The notes: a model not told the origin generated them from the sequence alone. DNA of 64,000 nt from an uncultured Alistipes sp. (GCA_900541585.1 UQKD01000007.1:56257-120256), one strand, 5' to 3'. Positions 41,213 to 53,564 are shown, numbered from the stretch's first letter. Made by a program: numbers and translations.

Positions 41213-41309
41213 AAACCCGATTTTCAGACAAGAGGTGCGTCCGCCGGGGATGCAACGCCCCGGGGCGCACCCCTCGTCCTGATTTTATGAAAACCAAAAC
41301 CCGAATACA

Positions 41310-43184
41310 ATGAAGTACATCGGAACAATATCCCTGTCGTTGCTTCTGGCCTTGTCGGCGAACGCCGCGCCGCCGGCCGGCGACACGATCCGGATCACGC
41401 AGCTGGGGCTTCGGCCCGGTTCGCGGATCAACGCCACGCCGTTCGTCAACGAAGCCGTAAAACGGTGCAGGGAAAAACCCGGAAGCGTGCTCTACTTCCC
41501 CGAAGGCCGCTACGATTTCTGGCCCCAGCATGCCGTCGAACGCGATTACCACGAGTCGAACACCACGGACATCAACCCCAAACGCCTGGCGGTGTTTTTC
41601 GAGGGAATGGACGGGATCACACTCGACGGCGGCGGGTCGGAGTTCATCATGCACGACCGCATCCAGCCCGTCACGCTCGATAATTGCAGCAATGCGGTTC
41701 TGAAAAATTTCACGGTGGACTGGGACGTCCCGCTGATGGGGCAGGGCGAGGTCATCGGAATCGGGACCGACTATTTCGACCTGCGTATCGACCCCGCCAA
41801 ATACCCCTACATCCTCGAAAACGGCAAGCTCGTCTTCGTCGGCGAAGGCTGGAAAAGCCCCGTGACGCGGATGATGGAGCTGGACGTCTACACCGGGGTC
41901 ATCCAGAACGGCGACCGCGCCCTGGGCAGCAAATGGAACGAATACCGGGCAACGGAACCAGTTCCGGGTGTCGTGAGGGTCCGGCGGGAAGGCGGTTTCA
42001 GACGCTATCCGAAAGTGGGCAACATCCTGGTGCTCCGGCACGGCGAGCGGGACCACGCCGGCATCTTCATCAACGAAAGCCGGAACGTCTCGCTGAGCGA
42101 CATCACGATCCACCACACGGCCGGACTCGGAATCCTCTGCCAGTATGCGGAAAACCTCGATTTCGACAACGTGGACGTCGTGCCGAACAAGGCCAAGGGA
42201 CGCTATTTCAGCGGCCATGACGACGGCATTCACGCCATGGGCTGCAAAGGCCGTATCCGCGTGAACGACTGCGAATGGCAGTACCTGATGGACGACCCGA
42301 TCAACATCCACGGAACCTGCGTGCGCATTACCGAGGTGCTCTCGCCGACCGAGGTGAAGTGCCGGTTCATGGAGTCCATGAGCGTCGGCCTGCGATGGGC
42401 CGTCCCGGGCGACAGGGTCGGATTCATCGACAACAAAACCATGTGCACCGAGGAGGAGAATGCGACGAAATCGTTTACGAGACTCAACGAGCGGGAATTC
42501 ATCCTCGAAACCGAGAAACCCTTCTCCCGCGCGATCCGGGCGGGCATGGCGCTGGAAAACCGGACCTGGACGCCCGACGTGGAGATCCGCAACTGCCGCT
42601 TTTTGAGCAACCGCGCGCGGGGACTGCTGATCTCCACACCGGGAAAGGTCGTCGTCGAGAACAACTTCTTCGCCTCCAGCGGTTCGGCCATCCTGATCGC
42701 CGGAGACGCGAACTACTGGTACGAGAGCGGCGCCATCCGGAACGTGCTGATCCGCGGCAACCGGTTCGACGCCTCGTGTCTATCGTCCGGATACCAGTTC
42801 ACCGAAGCGGTCATTTCGATCCTGCCCGAGATTCCGGAACCCGACCCGTCACGCCCCTTCCACCGCAACATCCGCATCGAGGACAACCATTTCTGTTCGG
42901 CCGACTATCCGATCCTGTTCGCCACCTCGGTCGACGGGCTGACTTTCAGCGGCAACACCATCGAGCGGAGCTACGACTTCCGCCCGTGGCATCCGCGCAA
43001 GGCCGGGATCACGGTCGATGCCTGCCGGAACGTGACGATCTCCGGCAATGAGTTCATCGGCGAAGTCCTGGGCCGGACGGTCAGCGTCGAAAACATGCAC
43101 AGGCGCGAGGTGAAAATCGCCCCCGGATCGCCCTATAAGGTCGTCTGGAACAAAGAGGCCGCGCGACCCAAACTCCAAAAATAA
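41310..43184 (+). CDS. GH110-type alpha-1,3-galactosidase
   Basis: 624 residues, close to known GH110 enzymes. Signal peptide MKYIGTISLSLLLALSANAA. Right-handed parallel beta-helix: repeated short turns such as NCSNAVLKNFTVDWDVPLMG, HHTAGLGILCQYAENLDFDN and VEIRNCRFLSNRARGLLIST. The region HDDGIHAMGCKGRIRVNDCE and MDDPINIHGTCVRITEV matches the conserved, acidic-residue-rich active-site face of GH110. GH110 enzymes remove terminal alpha-1,3-linked galactose, including the blood group B epitope. Belongs to the SusC/SusD locus. Exact specificity (branched B antigen only, or also linear epitopes) cannot be told from sequence by eye. Confidence 0.85.
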   Translation: MKYIGTISLSLLLALSANAAPPAGDTIRITQLGLRPGSRINATPFVNEAVKRCREKPGSVLYFPEGRYDFWPQHAVERDYHESNTTDINPKRLAVFFEGMDGITLDGGGSEFIMHDRIQPVTLDNCSNAVLKNFTVDWDVPLMGQGEVIGIGTDYFDLRIDPAKYPYILENGKLVFVGEGWKSPVTRMMELDVYTGVIQNGDRALGSKWNEYRATEPVPGVVRVRREGGFRRYPKVGNILVLRHGERDHAGIFINESRNVSLSDITIHHTAGLGILCQYAENLDFDNVDVVPNKAKGRYFSGHDDGIHAMGCKGRIRVNDCEWQYLMDDPINIHGTCVRITEVLSPTEVKCRFMESMSVGLRWAVPGDRVGFIDNKTMCTEEENATKSFTRLNEREFILETEKPFSRAIRAGMALENRTWTPDVEIRNCRFLSNRARGLLISTPGKVVVENNFFASSGSAILIAGDANYWYESGAIRNVLIRGNRFDASCLSSGYQFTEAVISILPEIPEPDPSRPFHRNIRIEDNHFCSADYPILFATSVDGLTFSGNTIERSYDFRPWHPRKAGITVDACRNVTISGNEFIGEVLGRTVSVENMHRREVKIAPGSPYKVVWNKEAARPKLQK

Positions 43185-43192
43185 CGAAGCAC

Positions 43193-44380
43193 ATGAAAGC
43201 AATCCCCCTATTTCTGTTTTTCAGCCTCTCCGGCTTTGTCTACGGCTCCTGCGGCGAAAAAGAATCCGCAATGCCCCCGACCCCTCCGGCCGCCGCCGGA
43301 GAGGTCTTCCGCACGCCGGCCTACCTGCAAAACCCCGCCGCCGACGCCATGACGGTCATGTGGATCACCAACGTCCCCTGCCGCAGCTGGGTCGAGGTCG
43401 GAACCGAACCCGACCGGTTGCAGCCCGTGAGGTGTTACGACGAGGGCATGATGGTCGCCAACCGGACGATCAACAAGATCAGGCTGGAAGACCTCCGCCC
43501 CGGCACGAAATACTACTACCGGGCCTGCTCGCAGCAGATACTCCACTACGGCAGCTACAAAAAGGAGTTCGGCGACACGGTCCGGATGCCGTTGGCGTCC
43601 TTCACGACGTGGGACGAGCGCGACCAGGACTACACGGTTCTGGTCTTCAACGACGTACACAAGAAAACCGGACTGTTCGGACATCTGATGAGCCTCGTCG
43701 GAAACGAGCCGTACGACCTCGTGATTTTCAACGGCGACTGCTTCGACGATCCGGAAAAGGAGTCGGAGATCGTCGAGGTCCTCACGGAATACTGCAAATC
43801 GTACGGCAGCGACTGCATCCCGTCGGTGTTCATGCGCGGCAACCACGAGATCCGGGGCGCCTGCTCCGTCGTGCTGTGGGACTACCTCTCCAAGGCGGGC
43901 GAACACTCCTATACGGCATTCACGATGGGCGGCACGCGCTTCGTCCTGCTGGACTGCGGCGAGGACAAGCCCGACGGCACCGAAGTGTATTACGGCATGA
44001 ACGACTTCACGCAATACCGCAAGGACCAGGCGCAATTCCTGCAAACGGAACTCGCGGGACCCGAATTCACCGCCGCGGCGCGGAAGGTACTGATCCACCA
44101 CATTCCCATCTACGGAAACGCCGTCGCGAAATTCAATCCCTGCAAGGAGCTGTGGCAGCCCCACCTGGCGGCGGCCGGATTCGACGTTTCGCTGAACGGC
44201 CACCTGCACCGGTACGAACTGATCGAAAAAGGGGCTTCGGAGAACAATTTCCCGGTGGTGATCGGCGGCGGCTACAAAGAGGAGAACGCAACCGTCATGA
44301 TCCTGAAGAAGACCGGGGAGCGGCTCAACCTCCGGGTCGTGCACGCCAAAGGAAACACACTGCTCAACCGCGACCTTTAG
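43193..44380 (+). CDS. Metallophosphoesterase lipoprotein with N-terminal Fn3-like domain
   Basis: 395 residues. Lipoprotein signal to SGFVYGSC. The N-terminal domain (RTPAYLQNPAADAMTVMWIT, EVGTEPDRLQPVRCYDEGMM) is like the fibronectin-III-type domain of purple acid phosphatases. Calcineurin-like motifs: LVFNDVH, DLVIFNGDCFDDPEK, FMRGNHEIRG, VLIHHIPIYG, LNGHLHRYE. The first motif has N before D-V-H rather than the usual D-x-H order but the set is otherwise complete. It may remove phosphate from glycans or act on another periplasmic phosphoester; substrate unknown. 8 bp after the GH110 gene. Confidence 0.82.
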   Translation: MKAIPLFLFFSLSGFVYGSCGEKESAMPPTPPAAAGEVFRTPAYLQNPAADAMTVMWITNVPCRSWVEVGTEPDRLQPVRCYDEGMMVANRTINKIRLEDLRPGTKYYYRACSQQILHYGSYKKEFGDTVRMPLASFTTWDERDQDYTVLVFNDVHKKTGLFGHLMSLVGNEPYDLVIFNGDCFDDPEKESEIVEVLTEYCKSYGSDCIPSVFMRGNHEIRGACSVVLWDYLSKAGEHSYTAFTMGGTRFVLLDCGEDKPDGTEVYYGMNDFTQYRKDQAQFLQTELAGPEFTAAARKVLIHHIPIYGNAVAKFNPCKELWQPHLAAAGFDVSLNGHLHRYELIEKGASENNFPVVIGGGYKEENATVMILKKTGERLNLRVVHAKGNTLLNRDL

Positions 44381-44401
44381 CGGTCGCCCGGTATGCTGCG
44401 C

Positions 44402-44427
44402 GATCCCGTCCGGTTCCGGGCGGGATC
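44402..44427 (+). terminator. Hairpin after the metallophosphoesterase gene
   Basis: GATCCCGTCCGG pairs with CCGGGCGGGATC (12 pairs, one G-U). Followed by a weak U-rich stretch (CGCTTTTCTTC). May separate the GH110/phosphoesterase part from the GH2 gene or modulate read-through. Confidence 0.55.
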
Positions 44428-44631
44428 ACGCTTTTCTTCACCCCGGAAAAACACGCCCTCTGCGGCCCTTCCGGCAAAAATGTGCGGAACCGATCGAATA
44501 CCGCTGTTTTTCAGTCACTATATTTGGAGTTTCCCGGCATTTTTCCGAAATTTACCCAATCGGGCCGCGCCGGACGTCCGGCAGCGAAAACCGCCCCGGC
44601 AGACTATGCCTAAACCTTAAAAACAGAATAA

Positions 44632-47742
<3,111 letters not shown>

Positions 47743-47760
47743 GCCGCGCCACACGGCCGA

Positions 47761-47796
47761 GGCCGGGACTCCGCAACGGGGTTCCGGCCTTTTTAT
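47761..47796 (+). terminator. Rho-independent terminator after GH2 gene
   Basis: GGCCGG...CCGGCC hairpin with inner paired bases, followed by TTTTTAT. Ends the glycan-utilisation operon. Confidence 0.75.
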
Positions 47797-47862
47797 CGGC
47801 CGCAGGACTTGCCCGGAAGGCAAAAAATGCGCATCTTTGCCGTCCGTTAAACGATCCCGAAC

Positions 47863-48903
47863 ATGCTATACACCGAAGATACGCGCATCGAAGCGCTGGC
47901 CGTACACGTCGTCGGCAACAAATCGAAGGACGAACCCCTGACGGTCTCGCCCGAACTCTCGGCGCAGGTGGCCGACGAAGGGCTGATGCGCACGCTCACG
48001 GCCTATTTCCTCGGCGGCTTCAAGAGCGAGGAGTGCTACAACCTCTACCACGAGACCGACCTCGGGTGCAACGAGGTCTGGAACTTCGCATGCAGGATCT
48101 TCGACGACCCGGAGGCGCTCCTCGAACATTCGGTGAGCCTCGCCAAGCACCTCTACGAGAGCGGCATGCACCCGCAGATCAAAAGCGGCGAATTTTATGC
48201 GGCCTACTTTTCGGATTGCAGTTTCGGCGGCGAACGCTGCGACGCGCTGGGGTTGTTCAAGTCCGAGACGCGCGACACGTTCCTCGACGTCGAACAGCAG
48301 ACCGGGGGCGTGCACATCGCGGCCCGCGAAGGCATCGACATCAAACGGCTGGACAAGGGAGCCGTCATTTTCAACACGGAACGCGAACAGGGATTCGCGG
48401 TCTTCGTCGTCGACAACACCAACCGCACCGAGGCTCGCTACTGGATCGACGATTTCCTGCGCGTGCGCCAGCGGCAGGACAACTACCACAATACGCACAA
48501 CACGCTGGCAATGTGCAAAAAATACGTCACGAAACACCTCTCGAAGGAGTTCGAGGTGTCGAAGGCCGACCAGGCCGAGATGCTCAACGAGACGATGAAG
48601 TATTTCCAGGAGCAGGAGAGCTTTTCGATGGACGATTTTTCGGAGAAGGTGATCCGCCAGCCGGAGGTCGTGGAGAGTTTCTCACGCTTCCGTCAGGAGT
48701 ACGAGCAGGACCGCGACATCCGCATCGAAGACGAATTCGGCATCTCGGATTCGGCCGTCAGGAAGCAGGCGCGGTCGTACAAGAGCGTCATCAAGCTCGA
48801 CCGCAATTTCCACATCTACGTCCACGGCAACCGCAACCTGCTGGAGCAGGGCGAGGACGAGAAGGGCAAATTCTACAAAGTCTATTACGAAGAGGAGGAG
48901 TAG
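47863..48903 (+). CDS. Nucleoid-associated protein, NdpA/YejK (NA37) family
   Basis: 346 residues, family-typical length. Features are the N-terminal MLYTEDTRIEALAVHVVGNK, central SGEFYAAYFSDCSFGGERCD, and the C-terminal EFGISDSAVRKQARSYKSVI and KLDRNFHIYVHGNRNLLEQG. NA37 proteins bind DNA in the nucleoid; little else is known in Bacteroidetes. Alone between a terminator and a convergent membrane gene. A CATCTTTG near 47832 is one base from a -7 box. Confidence 0.85.
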   Translation: MLYTEDTRIEALAVHVVGNKSKDEPLTVSPELSAQVADEGLMRTLTAYFLGGFKSEECYNLYHETDLGCNEVWNFACRIFDDPEALLEHSVSLAKHLYESGMHPQIKSGEFYAAYFSDCSFGGERCDALGLFKSETRDTFLDVEQQTGGVHIAAREGIDIKRLDKGAVIFNTEREQGFAVFVVDNTNRTEARYWIDDFLRVRQRQDNYHNTHNTLAMCKKYVTKHLSKEFEVSKADQAEMLNETMKYFQEQESFSMDDFSEKVIRQPEVVESFSRFRQEYEQDRDIRIEDEFGISDSAVRKQARSYKSVIKLDRNFHIYVHGNRNLLEQGEDEKGKFYKVYYEEEE

Positions 48904-48905
48904 GC

Positions 48906-49307
48906 TTACCCGAGCATGCCGCCCAGCACCAGACCGAACAGCACGAGAAACAGCGCCCAGTGGCACAGCCGGAGGTAACGGCGTCCCCCGGCTTTTTCAC
49001 ACAGCAGCGCCACCAGCCAGAAGACGCACCAGCCGCCGAACACCAACAGCAACAGAAGTTCGAGCGCGAAGTTGCGCGGCAGGGCGCCCGTTCCCAGCAG
49101 GAGCACGAACGTCGCGGCCAGCGCCAGGTCCACGGAAATCATCTGAAAGCCGCAGCGGCCCATCAGCCACGCCTCGTAAGCCCGTGAAGGGGCCGTCGCC
49201 GCGTCGGGGCGCGCCTCCGAGTAGAAGCGGTTGCCCGAAAACACATGTACGAAGAATGCGGCGGCGAGCAGCGCTCCGGCCGCCAGAAACCATCCGTTCA
49301 TCATCAT
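48906..49307 (-). CDS. Small membrane protein, 133 aa
   Basis: Four hydrophobic helices (GWFLAAGALLAAAFFVHVFS, MISVDLALAATFVLLLGTGA, FALELLLLLVFGGWCVFWLV, LCHWALFLVLFGLVLGGMLG). It overlaps the SDR gene stop by 4 bp and is in the same leftward operon. No family recognised with certainty; function unknown. Confidence 0.75.
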   Translation of the reverse strand: MMMNGWFLAAGALLAAAFFVHVFSGNRFYSEARPDAATAPSRAYEAWLMGRCGFQMISVDLALAATFVLLLGTGALPRNFALELLLLLVFGGWCVFWLVALLCEKAGGRRYLRLCHWALFLVLFGLVLGGMLG

Positions 49308-50023
49308 CCCATTTTACGGTAAATACACTCCGGCATGTGCCGGAGCAGCCACGCGACGATCCGCCAGCGGCGCGTGACGACCGCCACGCTACGGCGGCGG
49401 CGAATAGCCCGCACGATCCCCTCCACGGCCCGGTCGACGGGCATCACCCAGAACAGCCCCTCGCCCTTGGCCATCTCCGTCGCGACGAATCCCGGACGGA
49501 TGTCGGTCACCGGGAGGGGCAGTCCGGATTTCGCAGCCCGCTGCCGCAGGCCCTCGGCATAGTTGATCTGATAGGCTTTCGAGGCGTTGTAAGCCGGAGC
49601 AGCACCGCCGCCGCGCAGGCCCCCGACCGACGTGATGACGACCAGATGGCCGCCGCCCTGCCCTTCGAAACGGCCGTAGGCCCAGTCGACCGCCGCGGTC
49701 CAGCCCACGACGTTGGTTCGGATGGCCGGTTCTTCCAGCGCATAGTCCAGTCCGGGATTCAGGTCGCCGGTTCCGGCGCTGACCACGCACAAATCCAGGC
49801 CGCCCAGCTCTCCGGCGAGGCGTTCCAGCGCCGCACAGGCGGCGGCAGGGTCCATGATGTCGGCCGCGGCGTAACAAAAACTGTCCGGACGGGTGGCCGC
49901 CAGTTCCTCCAGCAGCGCCTCGCGCCGCCCGGTCACGCCGACCCGGTATCCTTCGGCCGCAAGGCGTTCGGCCAACGCCCGGCCGATACCGGAAGTGGCC
50001 CCGATGACAATCGCTCGTTTCAT
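49304..50023 (-). CDS. SDR family NAD(P)-dependent oxidoreductase
   Basis: 239 residues from the ATG at 50023 (MKRAIVIGATSGIGRALAER); a longer frame to 50065 is unlikely. Rossmann motif GATSGIG, NAG-like substitute VVSAGTGDL, catalytic Ser in VVITSVGG and YxxxK as Y-N-A-S-K. Classical short-chain dehydrogenase/reductase; substrate unknown. 4-bp overlap with the downstream membrane protein. Confidence 0.93.
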   Translation of the reverse strand: MKRAIVIGATSGIGRALAERLAAEGYRVGVTGRREALLEELAATRPDSFCYAAADIMDPAAACAALERLAGELGGLDLCVVSAGTGDLNPGLDYALEEPAIRTNVVGWTAAVDWAYGRFEGQGGGHLVVITSVGGLRGGGAAPAYNASKAYQINYAEGLRQRAAKSGLPLPVTDIRPGFVATEMAKGEGLFWVMPVDRAVEGIVRAIRRRRSVAVVTRRWRIVAWLLRHMPECIYRKMG

Positions 50024-50076
50024 GGAAACAAAGTTAACGGGTCCGCCCGGAAAAAGCGTTGACACAGATCAAGAAA

Positions 50077-50637
50077 TCAGCGGACACGGCGGCGGATGCG
50101 GCTCAGCGTCTCGGGACGCACGCCCAGATAAGAGGCCAGCTCCCGCAGGGGAACGAGTTGCAACACGTCGGGACAACGCTCCGTCAGGGCCTCGTAGCGT
50201 TGCTGCGGCGAGGCGGCATAGCGGTCCAGCAGGCGTTCGTAGACCTCGGCCAGCATGTGTTCGGCCAGCGTGCGGCCCAGCCGTTCGCTGGCGGCATCGG
50301 TGCGGTAGAAGGCTTCGAGCCGTTCGCCGGGAACAAGCAGGGTCTCGGCACCGCACATCGCCCCGATGGTCACCTGCGACGGCACATCGTTGCGCATCGA
50401 GATATAGTCGCCGACAAATTCCCCGGCGAAGGCGTAACCCACGACATGCTCCTCTCCCGCGGCATCGGCATGCACGTAACGGAAAGCCCCCTGCACGACC
50501 AGCCCGCAGCGGTGGTTGCGGAGACCCTGCCCGGAGAGCCGTTCGCCGCGGGCGAAACGGCGTACGACGCCCTCGCGGCGGATAAAGGCGGCGAGTTCCG
50601 AAAATTCGGCCTCCGTTATGTACCGGTTGAAATTCAC
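50077..50637 (-). CDS. Crp/Fnr family transcriptional regulator
   Basis: 186 residues from a GTG at 50637 (translates MNFNRYITEAEFSELAAFIR); a TTG further upstream at 50673 would overlap the divergent promoter. N-terminal cyclic nucleotide-binding domain (ARGERLSGQGLRNHRCGLVV, EEHVVGYAFAGEFVGDYISM) and C-terminal winged helix (VPLRELASYLGVRPETLSRI). No Fe-S cysteine cluster, so it is not an oxygen-sensing Fnr proper. Divergent from the DoxX gene, which it may regulate. Confidence 0.85.
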   Translation of the reverse strand: MNFNRYITEAEFSELAAFIRREGVVRRFARGERLSGQGLRNHRCGLVVQGAFRYVHADAAGEEHVVGYAFAGEFVGDYISMRNDVPSQVTIGAMCGAETLLVPGERLEAFYRTDAASERLGRTLAEHMLAEVYERLLDRYAASPQQRYEALTERCPDVLQLVPLRELASYLGVRPETLSRIRRRVR

Positions 50638-50659
50638 GGACGTAAAGATAATCCATCGA

Positions 50660-50691
50660 TTTGGGAGAACCAAACGAAGGTATTAAATTTG
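50660..50691 (+). promoter_or_regulatory. Canonical Bacteroidetes promoter for DoxX gene
   Basis: TTTG (50660-50663), 20 bp, TAAATTTG (50684-50691). Matches the -33/-7 consensus and spacing. Transcription would start near 50698, 22 nt before the ATG at 50720. The same interval is upstream of the divergent Crp/Fnr gene. Confidence 0.75.
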
Positions 50692-50719
50692 CAGCATCCG
50701 TTACGAACAGAACAAAAAC

Positions 50720-51151
50720 ATGAACGCAATCCTCCGACTGATCTTTCCCGCAACGCCCTCCGGCGCCGGGACTTCGTGGCTGCTGCTGGCGGCCCGCATC
50801 GTCTTCGGCGCGCTGATGATGACCCACGGCATCGCCAAATGGCAGCATTTCGCAACGCTCTCGGCGACGTTCCCCGACCCGCTGGGCCTCGGAAGCCGCA
50901 CGTCGCTCGTGCTGGCGATCTTCGCCGAGGTGGTCTGCGCGCTGGGATTCATCACCGGAACGCTCTACCGGCTGGCGCTCGTCCCGATGATTTTCACCAT
51001 GTGCGTCGCCTTCTTCTCGGTCCACGGGGGCGACCCGTTCGCCGCGCGCGAACCGGCCATGCTCTACCTCACGGTCTTCGTGCTGCTCTGGATCGCCGGT
51101 CCCGGGCGGTATGCCGCCGACAACCTGATCGCCCGGCGGCTGAACCGATAA
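50720..51151 (+). CDS. DoxX family membrane protein
   Basis: 143 residues. Four transmembrane segments; pattern SWLLLAARIVFGALMMTHGI, followed by KWQHFATLSATFPDPLGLGS and LVLAIFAEVVCALGFITGTL, VFVLLWIAGPGRYAADN typical of DoxX/DoxD-like proteins (the conserved GxxxL.H...K motif is seen as ALMMTHGIAKW). Often linked to redox or thiosulfate metabolism; here the role is unknown. 10 bp before the YjbQ gene. Confidence 0.88.
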   Translation: MNAILRLIFPATPSGAGTSWLLLAARIVFGALMMTHGIAKWQHFATLSATFPDPLGLGSRTSLVLAIFAEVVCALGFITGTLYRLALVPMIFTMCVAFFSVHGGDPFAAREPAMLYLTVFVLLWIAGPGRYAADNLIARRLNR

Positions 51152-51161
51152 AACCGACGAC

Positions 51162-51572
51162 ATGGTACTCCAACGCGAATTCACGCTCCGCCCGCGCAGC
51201 CGGGGCTTCCACCTCGTCACCGACAAGATCGTACGCAACCTGCCGCCGCTGCCCGAAGCGGGGCTGCTGCACCTCTTCATCCGCCACACCTCGGCGGGAC
51301 TTTCGATCAACGAAAACGCCGATCCCGACGTACAGCAGGACCTCGCGGCGATCTTCGACCGGCTGGTCCGCGAACGCGAAAGTTACTATACGCACAACGC
51401 CGAGGGCGACGACGACATGCCGGCGCACGCCAAATCGACCCTCACGGGTGTCGGCCTCACCATCCCGATCGTCAGCGGACGGCCGGGGCTGGGAACCTGG
51501 CAGGGCATCTACCTCTGCGAGTTCCGCAACCGCGCCGCAGGCCGACGGATCGTGGCCACCGTCGTCGGATAA
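51162..51572 (+). CDS. YjbQ family protein (secondary thiamine-phosphate synthase fold)
   Basis: 136 residues. Family signatures HTSAGLSINENADPDVQQDL, DDMPAHAKSTLTGVGLTIPI and LGTWQGIYLCEFRN, with the His and Glu likely at the active site. Secondary thiamine-phosphate synthase activity is reported for the family; cellular role uncertain. Confidence 0.92.
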   Translation: MVLQREFTLRPRSRGFHLVTDKIVRNLPPLPEAGLLHLFIRHTSAGLSINENADPDVQQDLAAIFDRLVRERESYYTHNAEGDDDMPAHAKSTLTGVGLTIPIVSGRPGLGTWQGIYLCEFRNRAAGRRIVATVVG

Positions 51573-51598
51573 CCGTCGGATAGCCGCCGCCCGGCCGC

Positions 51599-51631
51599 AA
51601 AAAAAGCCTGCACCGAAAGATGCAGGCTTTT
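51599..51631. terminator. Bidirectional rho-independent terminator
   Basis: GCCTGCA pairs with TGCAGGC around CCGAAAGA, with A-run on one side and T-run on the other, so it works for the rightward YjbQ gene and the leftward LruC gene. Confidence 0.85.
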
Positions 51632-51648
51632 CTGTCCGTTACCGTCCG

Positions 51649-52971
51649 CTACCAGTAGTGCGGAACCAGCGAATGGTCGTAATTCTTGTACCAGCCGCGT
51701 TTCCGCTGGCCGTTGCTCTCGATCCACTCCTTCAGGTCGGGATAGGCCGAGAAGATGCTCACGCGGTCGTAGACGTGGGGCGTGCCGACGGGAAGGCGCA
51801 GCACCCATACGTCGTTGTCCTTGCTGCAATAGGGCACGCTCGACATCAGGCCCTTGCTGTCGGTCTCGTAATTCTTGTAACGGTAGCTCGGGGCGAAACC
51901 TTTCTGGTGAATCTCCGCCGAACCGTAAGCCGATTTGAGCACCATGAAGAAATCGTGCTTCTCGGGATAGGAGACCACGTCGCGGAAAGCCTCGGCCTGC
52001 GCGCGGCTCGCCTCGCCGGTGAGTTTCGAACGGTCGGGAACACCCGACAGTTTGACATAGGCGCGGATCATCGGCTTGCCGACCTCGATGTCGCCTTCGG
52101 CGGTCTGATAATGCTTGCCCTGGACCAGGTTGTCCAGTCCGTCGAACAGGATCAGCACCTTGTCCGGCTGGGTCAGGTCCACGTCGATGGTGAAACGGTT
52201 GTCCCGGATCTCGGTCATCACACCCTGTCCCGCTTTTTCGTAAACGATCTTTTCGATGTGCTCGGGCTGGAGGATCGAGGTGTCGAAATCCAGTTGCAGA
52301 CCGGCCTTCCTGGTGCGGCCGCTGCCCACGCCGCGGATGTCGAGCGTGACGATCACACCCTCCTTGTAGCCGTGTGCCGGCAGCAGCGACGGGGAGGTGC
52401 ACTCGACCGTCTTGAGGTCATACTCCACCACGAGGTCGTTGAAGTCGGCATCCGAAGCGGCGAAGTCGGGCCACATGTCCTCTACCATGATAACGCCCGA
52501 GTTGTAGTAGTACTGGTAATCGGGAACCTTTTCGTAGCGGGATTTCACGGCGTCGACCGGGAATTTATAATTCACATCCGCACCGTTCACGGCGAGCGCA
52601 ACGACATCGTCGGCACCCGACGCGGCGGGATATTTCACATAGAGTTTCTCCGCACCGGCAGGGACTGCCATGCGGAACGTGCGGGCCACGTCCGATTCGA
52701 GGAGCACATCTTCGAGGAGCAGCGAATTATCCTGGCAGTCCTCCTCCGAATAGACCGAGACATTGGTCGTGACGCCCGACTCGAGCGTCAGGTTCACACC
52801 CGTTTCGGTGGACCAGTCGAAACCGGCCGGCACGACCGGAATTTCGGGTGCCACAACGGGTTCTTCCGGTGTTCCGGGGACTTCGGGAGTTTCCCCGGCG
52901 GTGTCGACGTCGGTACAGGCGCCAAACAGGATCACCGAAAACATAGCACAGATCGAGAAGATTTTTTTCAT
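51649..52971 (-). CDS. LruC domain-containing lipoprotein
   Basis: 440 residues. Lipoprotein signal MKKIFSICAMFSVILFGACT (lipobox FGAC). A Pro/Glu/Val-rich linker (ETPEVPGTPEEPVVAPEIPV) leads to a beta-rich region (FDWSTETGVNLTLESGVTTN) and an LruC/DUF4842 domain (NYYYNSGVIMVEDMWPDFAA-type region with FNDLVVEYDL and GSGRTRKAGLQLDFD). LruC proteins occur on Bacteroidetes surfaces; function is not settled. Confidence 0.87.
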   Translation of the reverse strand: MKKIFSICAMFSVILFGACTDVDTAGETPEVPGTPEEPVVAPEIPVVPAGFDWSTETGVNLTLESGVTTNVSVYSEEDCQDNSLLLEDVLLESDVARTFRMAVPAGAEKLYVKYPAASGADDVVALAVNGADVNYKFPVDAVKSRYEKVPDYQYYYNSGVIMVEDMWPDFAASDADFNDLVVEYDLKTVECTSPSLLPAHGYKEGVIVTLDIRGVGSGRTRKAGLQLDFDTSILQPEHIEKIVYEKAGQGVMTEIRDNRFTIDVDLTQPDKVLILFDGLDNLVQGKHYQTAEGDIEVGKPMIRAYVKLSGVPDRSKLTGEASRAQAEAFRDVVSYPEKHDFFMVLKSAYGSAEIHQKGFAPSYRYKNYETDSKGLMSSVPYCSKDNDVWVLRLPVGTPHVYDRVSIFSAYPDLKEWIESNGQRKRGWYKNYDHSLVPHYW

Positions 52972-53282
52972 AATGCGTCTAATTAGGCATTAATAATTCA
53001 CTTAAAAAGCCGGTTTTGTCCTACTACACCTGCAAACAGCTCGTTGCAGCTATCTGTTTTCGTCCAAAATGAAAACTTTTCAGCCCGCACAAAGATACGC
53101 AAATATTTTGCTACATTCCAAAAATAGCAGGCACTTTTTCCAATTATCTGTCAGAATGGCTGCAACATGCGCCCGGAGGCCGTTAATGCGCGAACAGGGT
53201 CCCGGAACGGCCAACCGGGAGGACGGCGCATCCGGCACCTGGCCCGGATTTTGCCGCCCCGAAAAGAAAAAACCGAACCGTC
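52972..53282. other. 311-bp intergenic region holding the LruC promoter
   Basis: Leftward -7 box TATCTTTG (plus strand 53090-53097) with a TTTG about 21 bp upstream gives a start near 53083 and a 5' leader of about 110 nt for the LruC gene. No ORF worth annotating; the rightward 85-residue gene starts at 53283 without a clear own -7 box. Confidence 0.6.
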
Positions 53283-53540
53283 ATGGCCGCAAAAACCGAC
53301 ACTTCCGACCGACTCACCGCCGAAGAACGCCGCAAACTTCCCGCATCGGCGTTCGGAATCCCCGAAACGCGCGAATTTCCGCTCGTCGACGCAGCGCACG
53401 TACGCGCAGCGGAAGCCTATTTCCGTTACGCGCCCGACGACAGGAAGGCGTCTCTTGCCCGGCGCATCCTCGCCCGGGCCCGCGAACTGGGCGTCGACGT
53501 GCAGAGCCGCACCGTCCGCGGCTGGGGCGGGGAGATGTAA
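53283..53540 (+). CDS. DUF6582-like small protein, 85 aa
   Basis: MAAKTDTSDRLTAEERRKLP, ASAFGIPETREFPLVDAAHV, then ARRILARARELGVDVQSRTV. This pattern (reads like a protein that tracks an internal 'FGIP..R.FPL.D..HV..A' segment) is seen in small phage- or plasmid-linked proteins of DUF6582. Cytoplasmic, basic; function unknown. Confidence 0.65.
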   Translation: MAAKTDTSDRLTAEERRKLPASAFGIPETREFPLVDAAHVRAAEAYFRYAPDDRKASLARRILARARELGVDVQSRTVRGWGGEM

Positions 53541-53556
53541 CAACCGAAAAAATCGC

Positions 53557-53564
53557 TATCTTTG
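53557..53564 (+). promoter_or_regulatory. -7 box of the YqaA/GNAT/DUF5131 group
   Basis: TATCTTTG, start near 53571, 30 nt before the ATG at 53601. The following three genes are packed closely enough to share this promoter. Confidence 0.5.
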
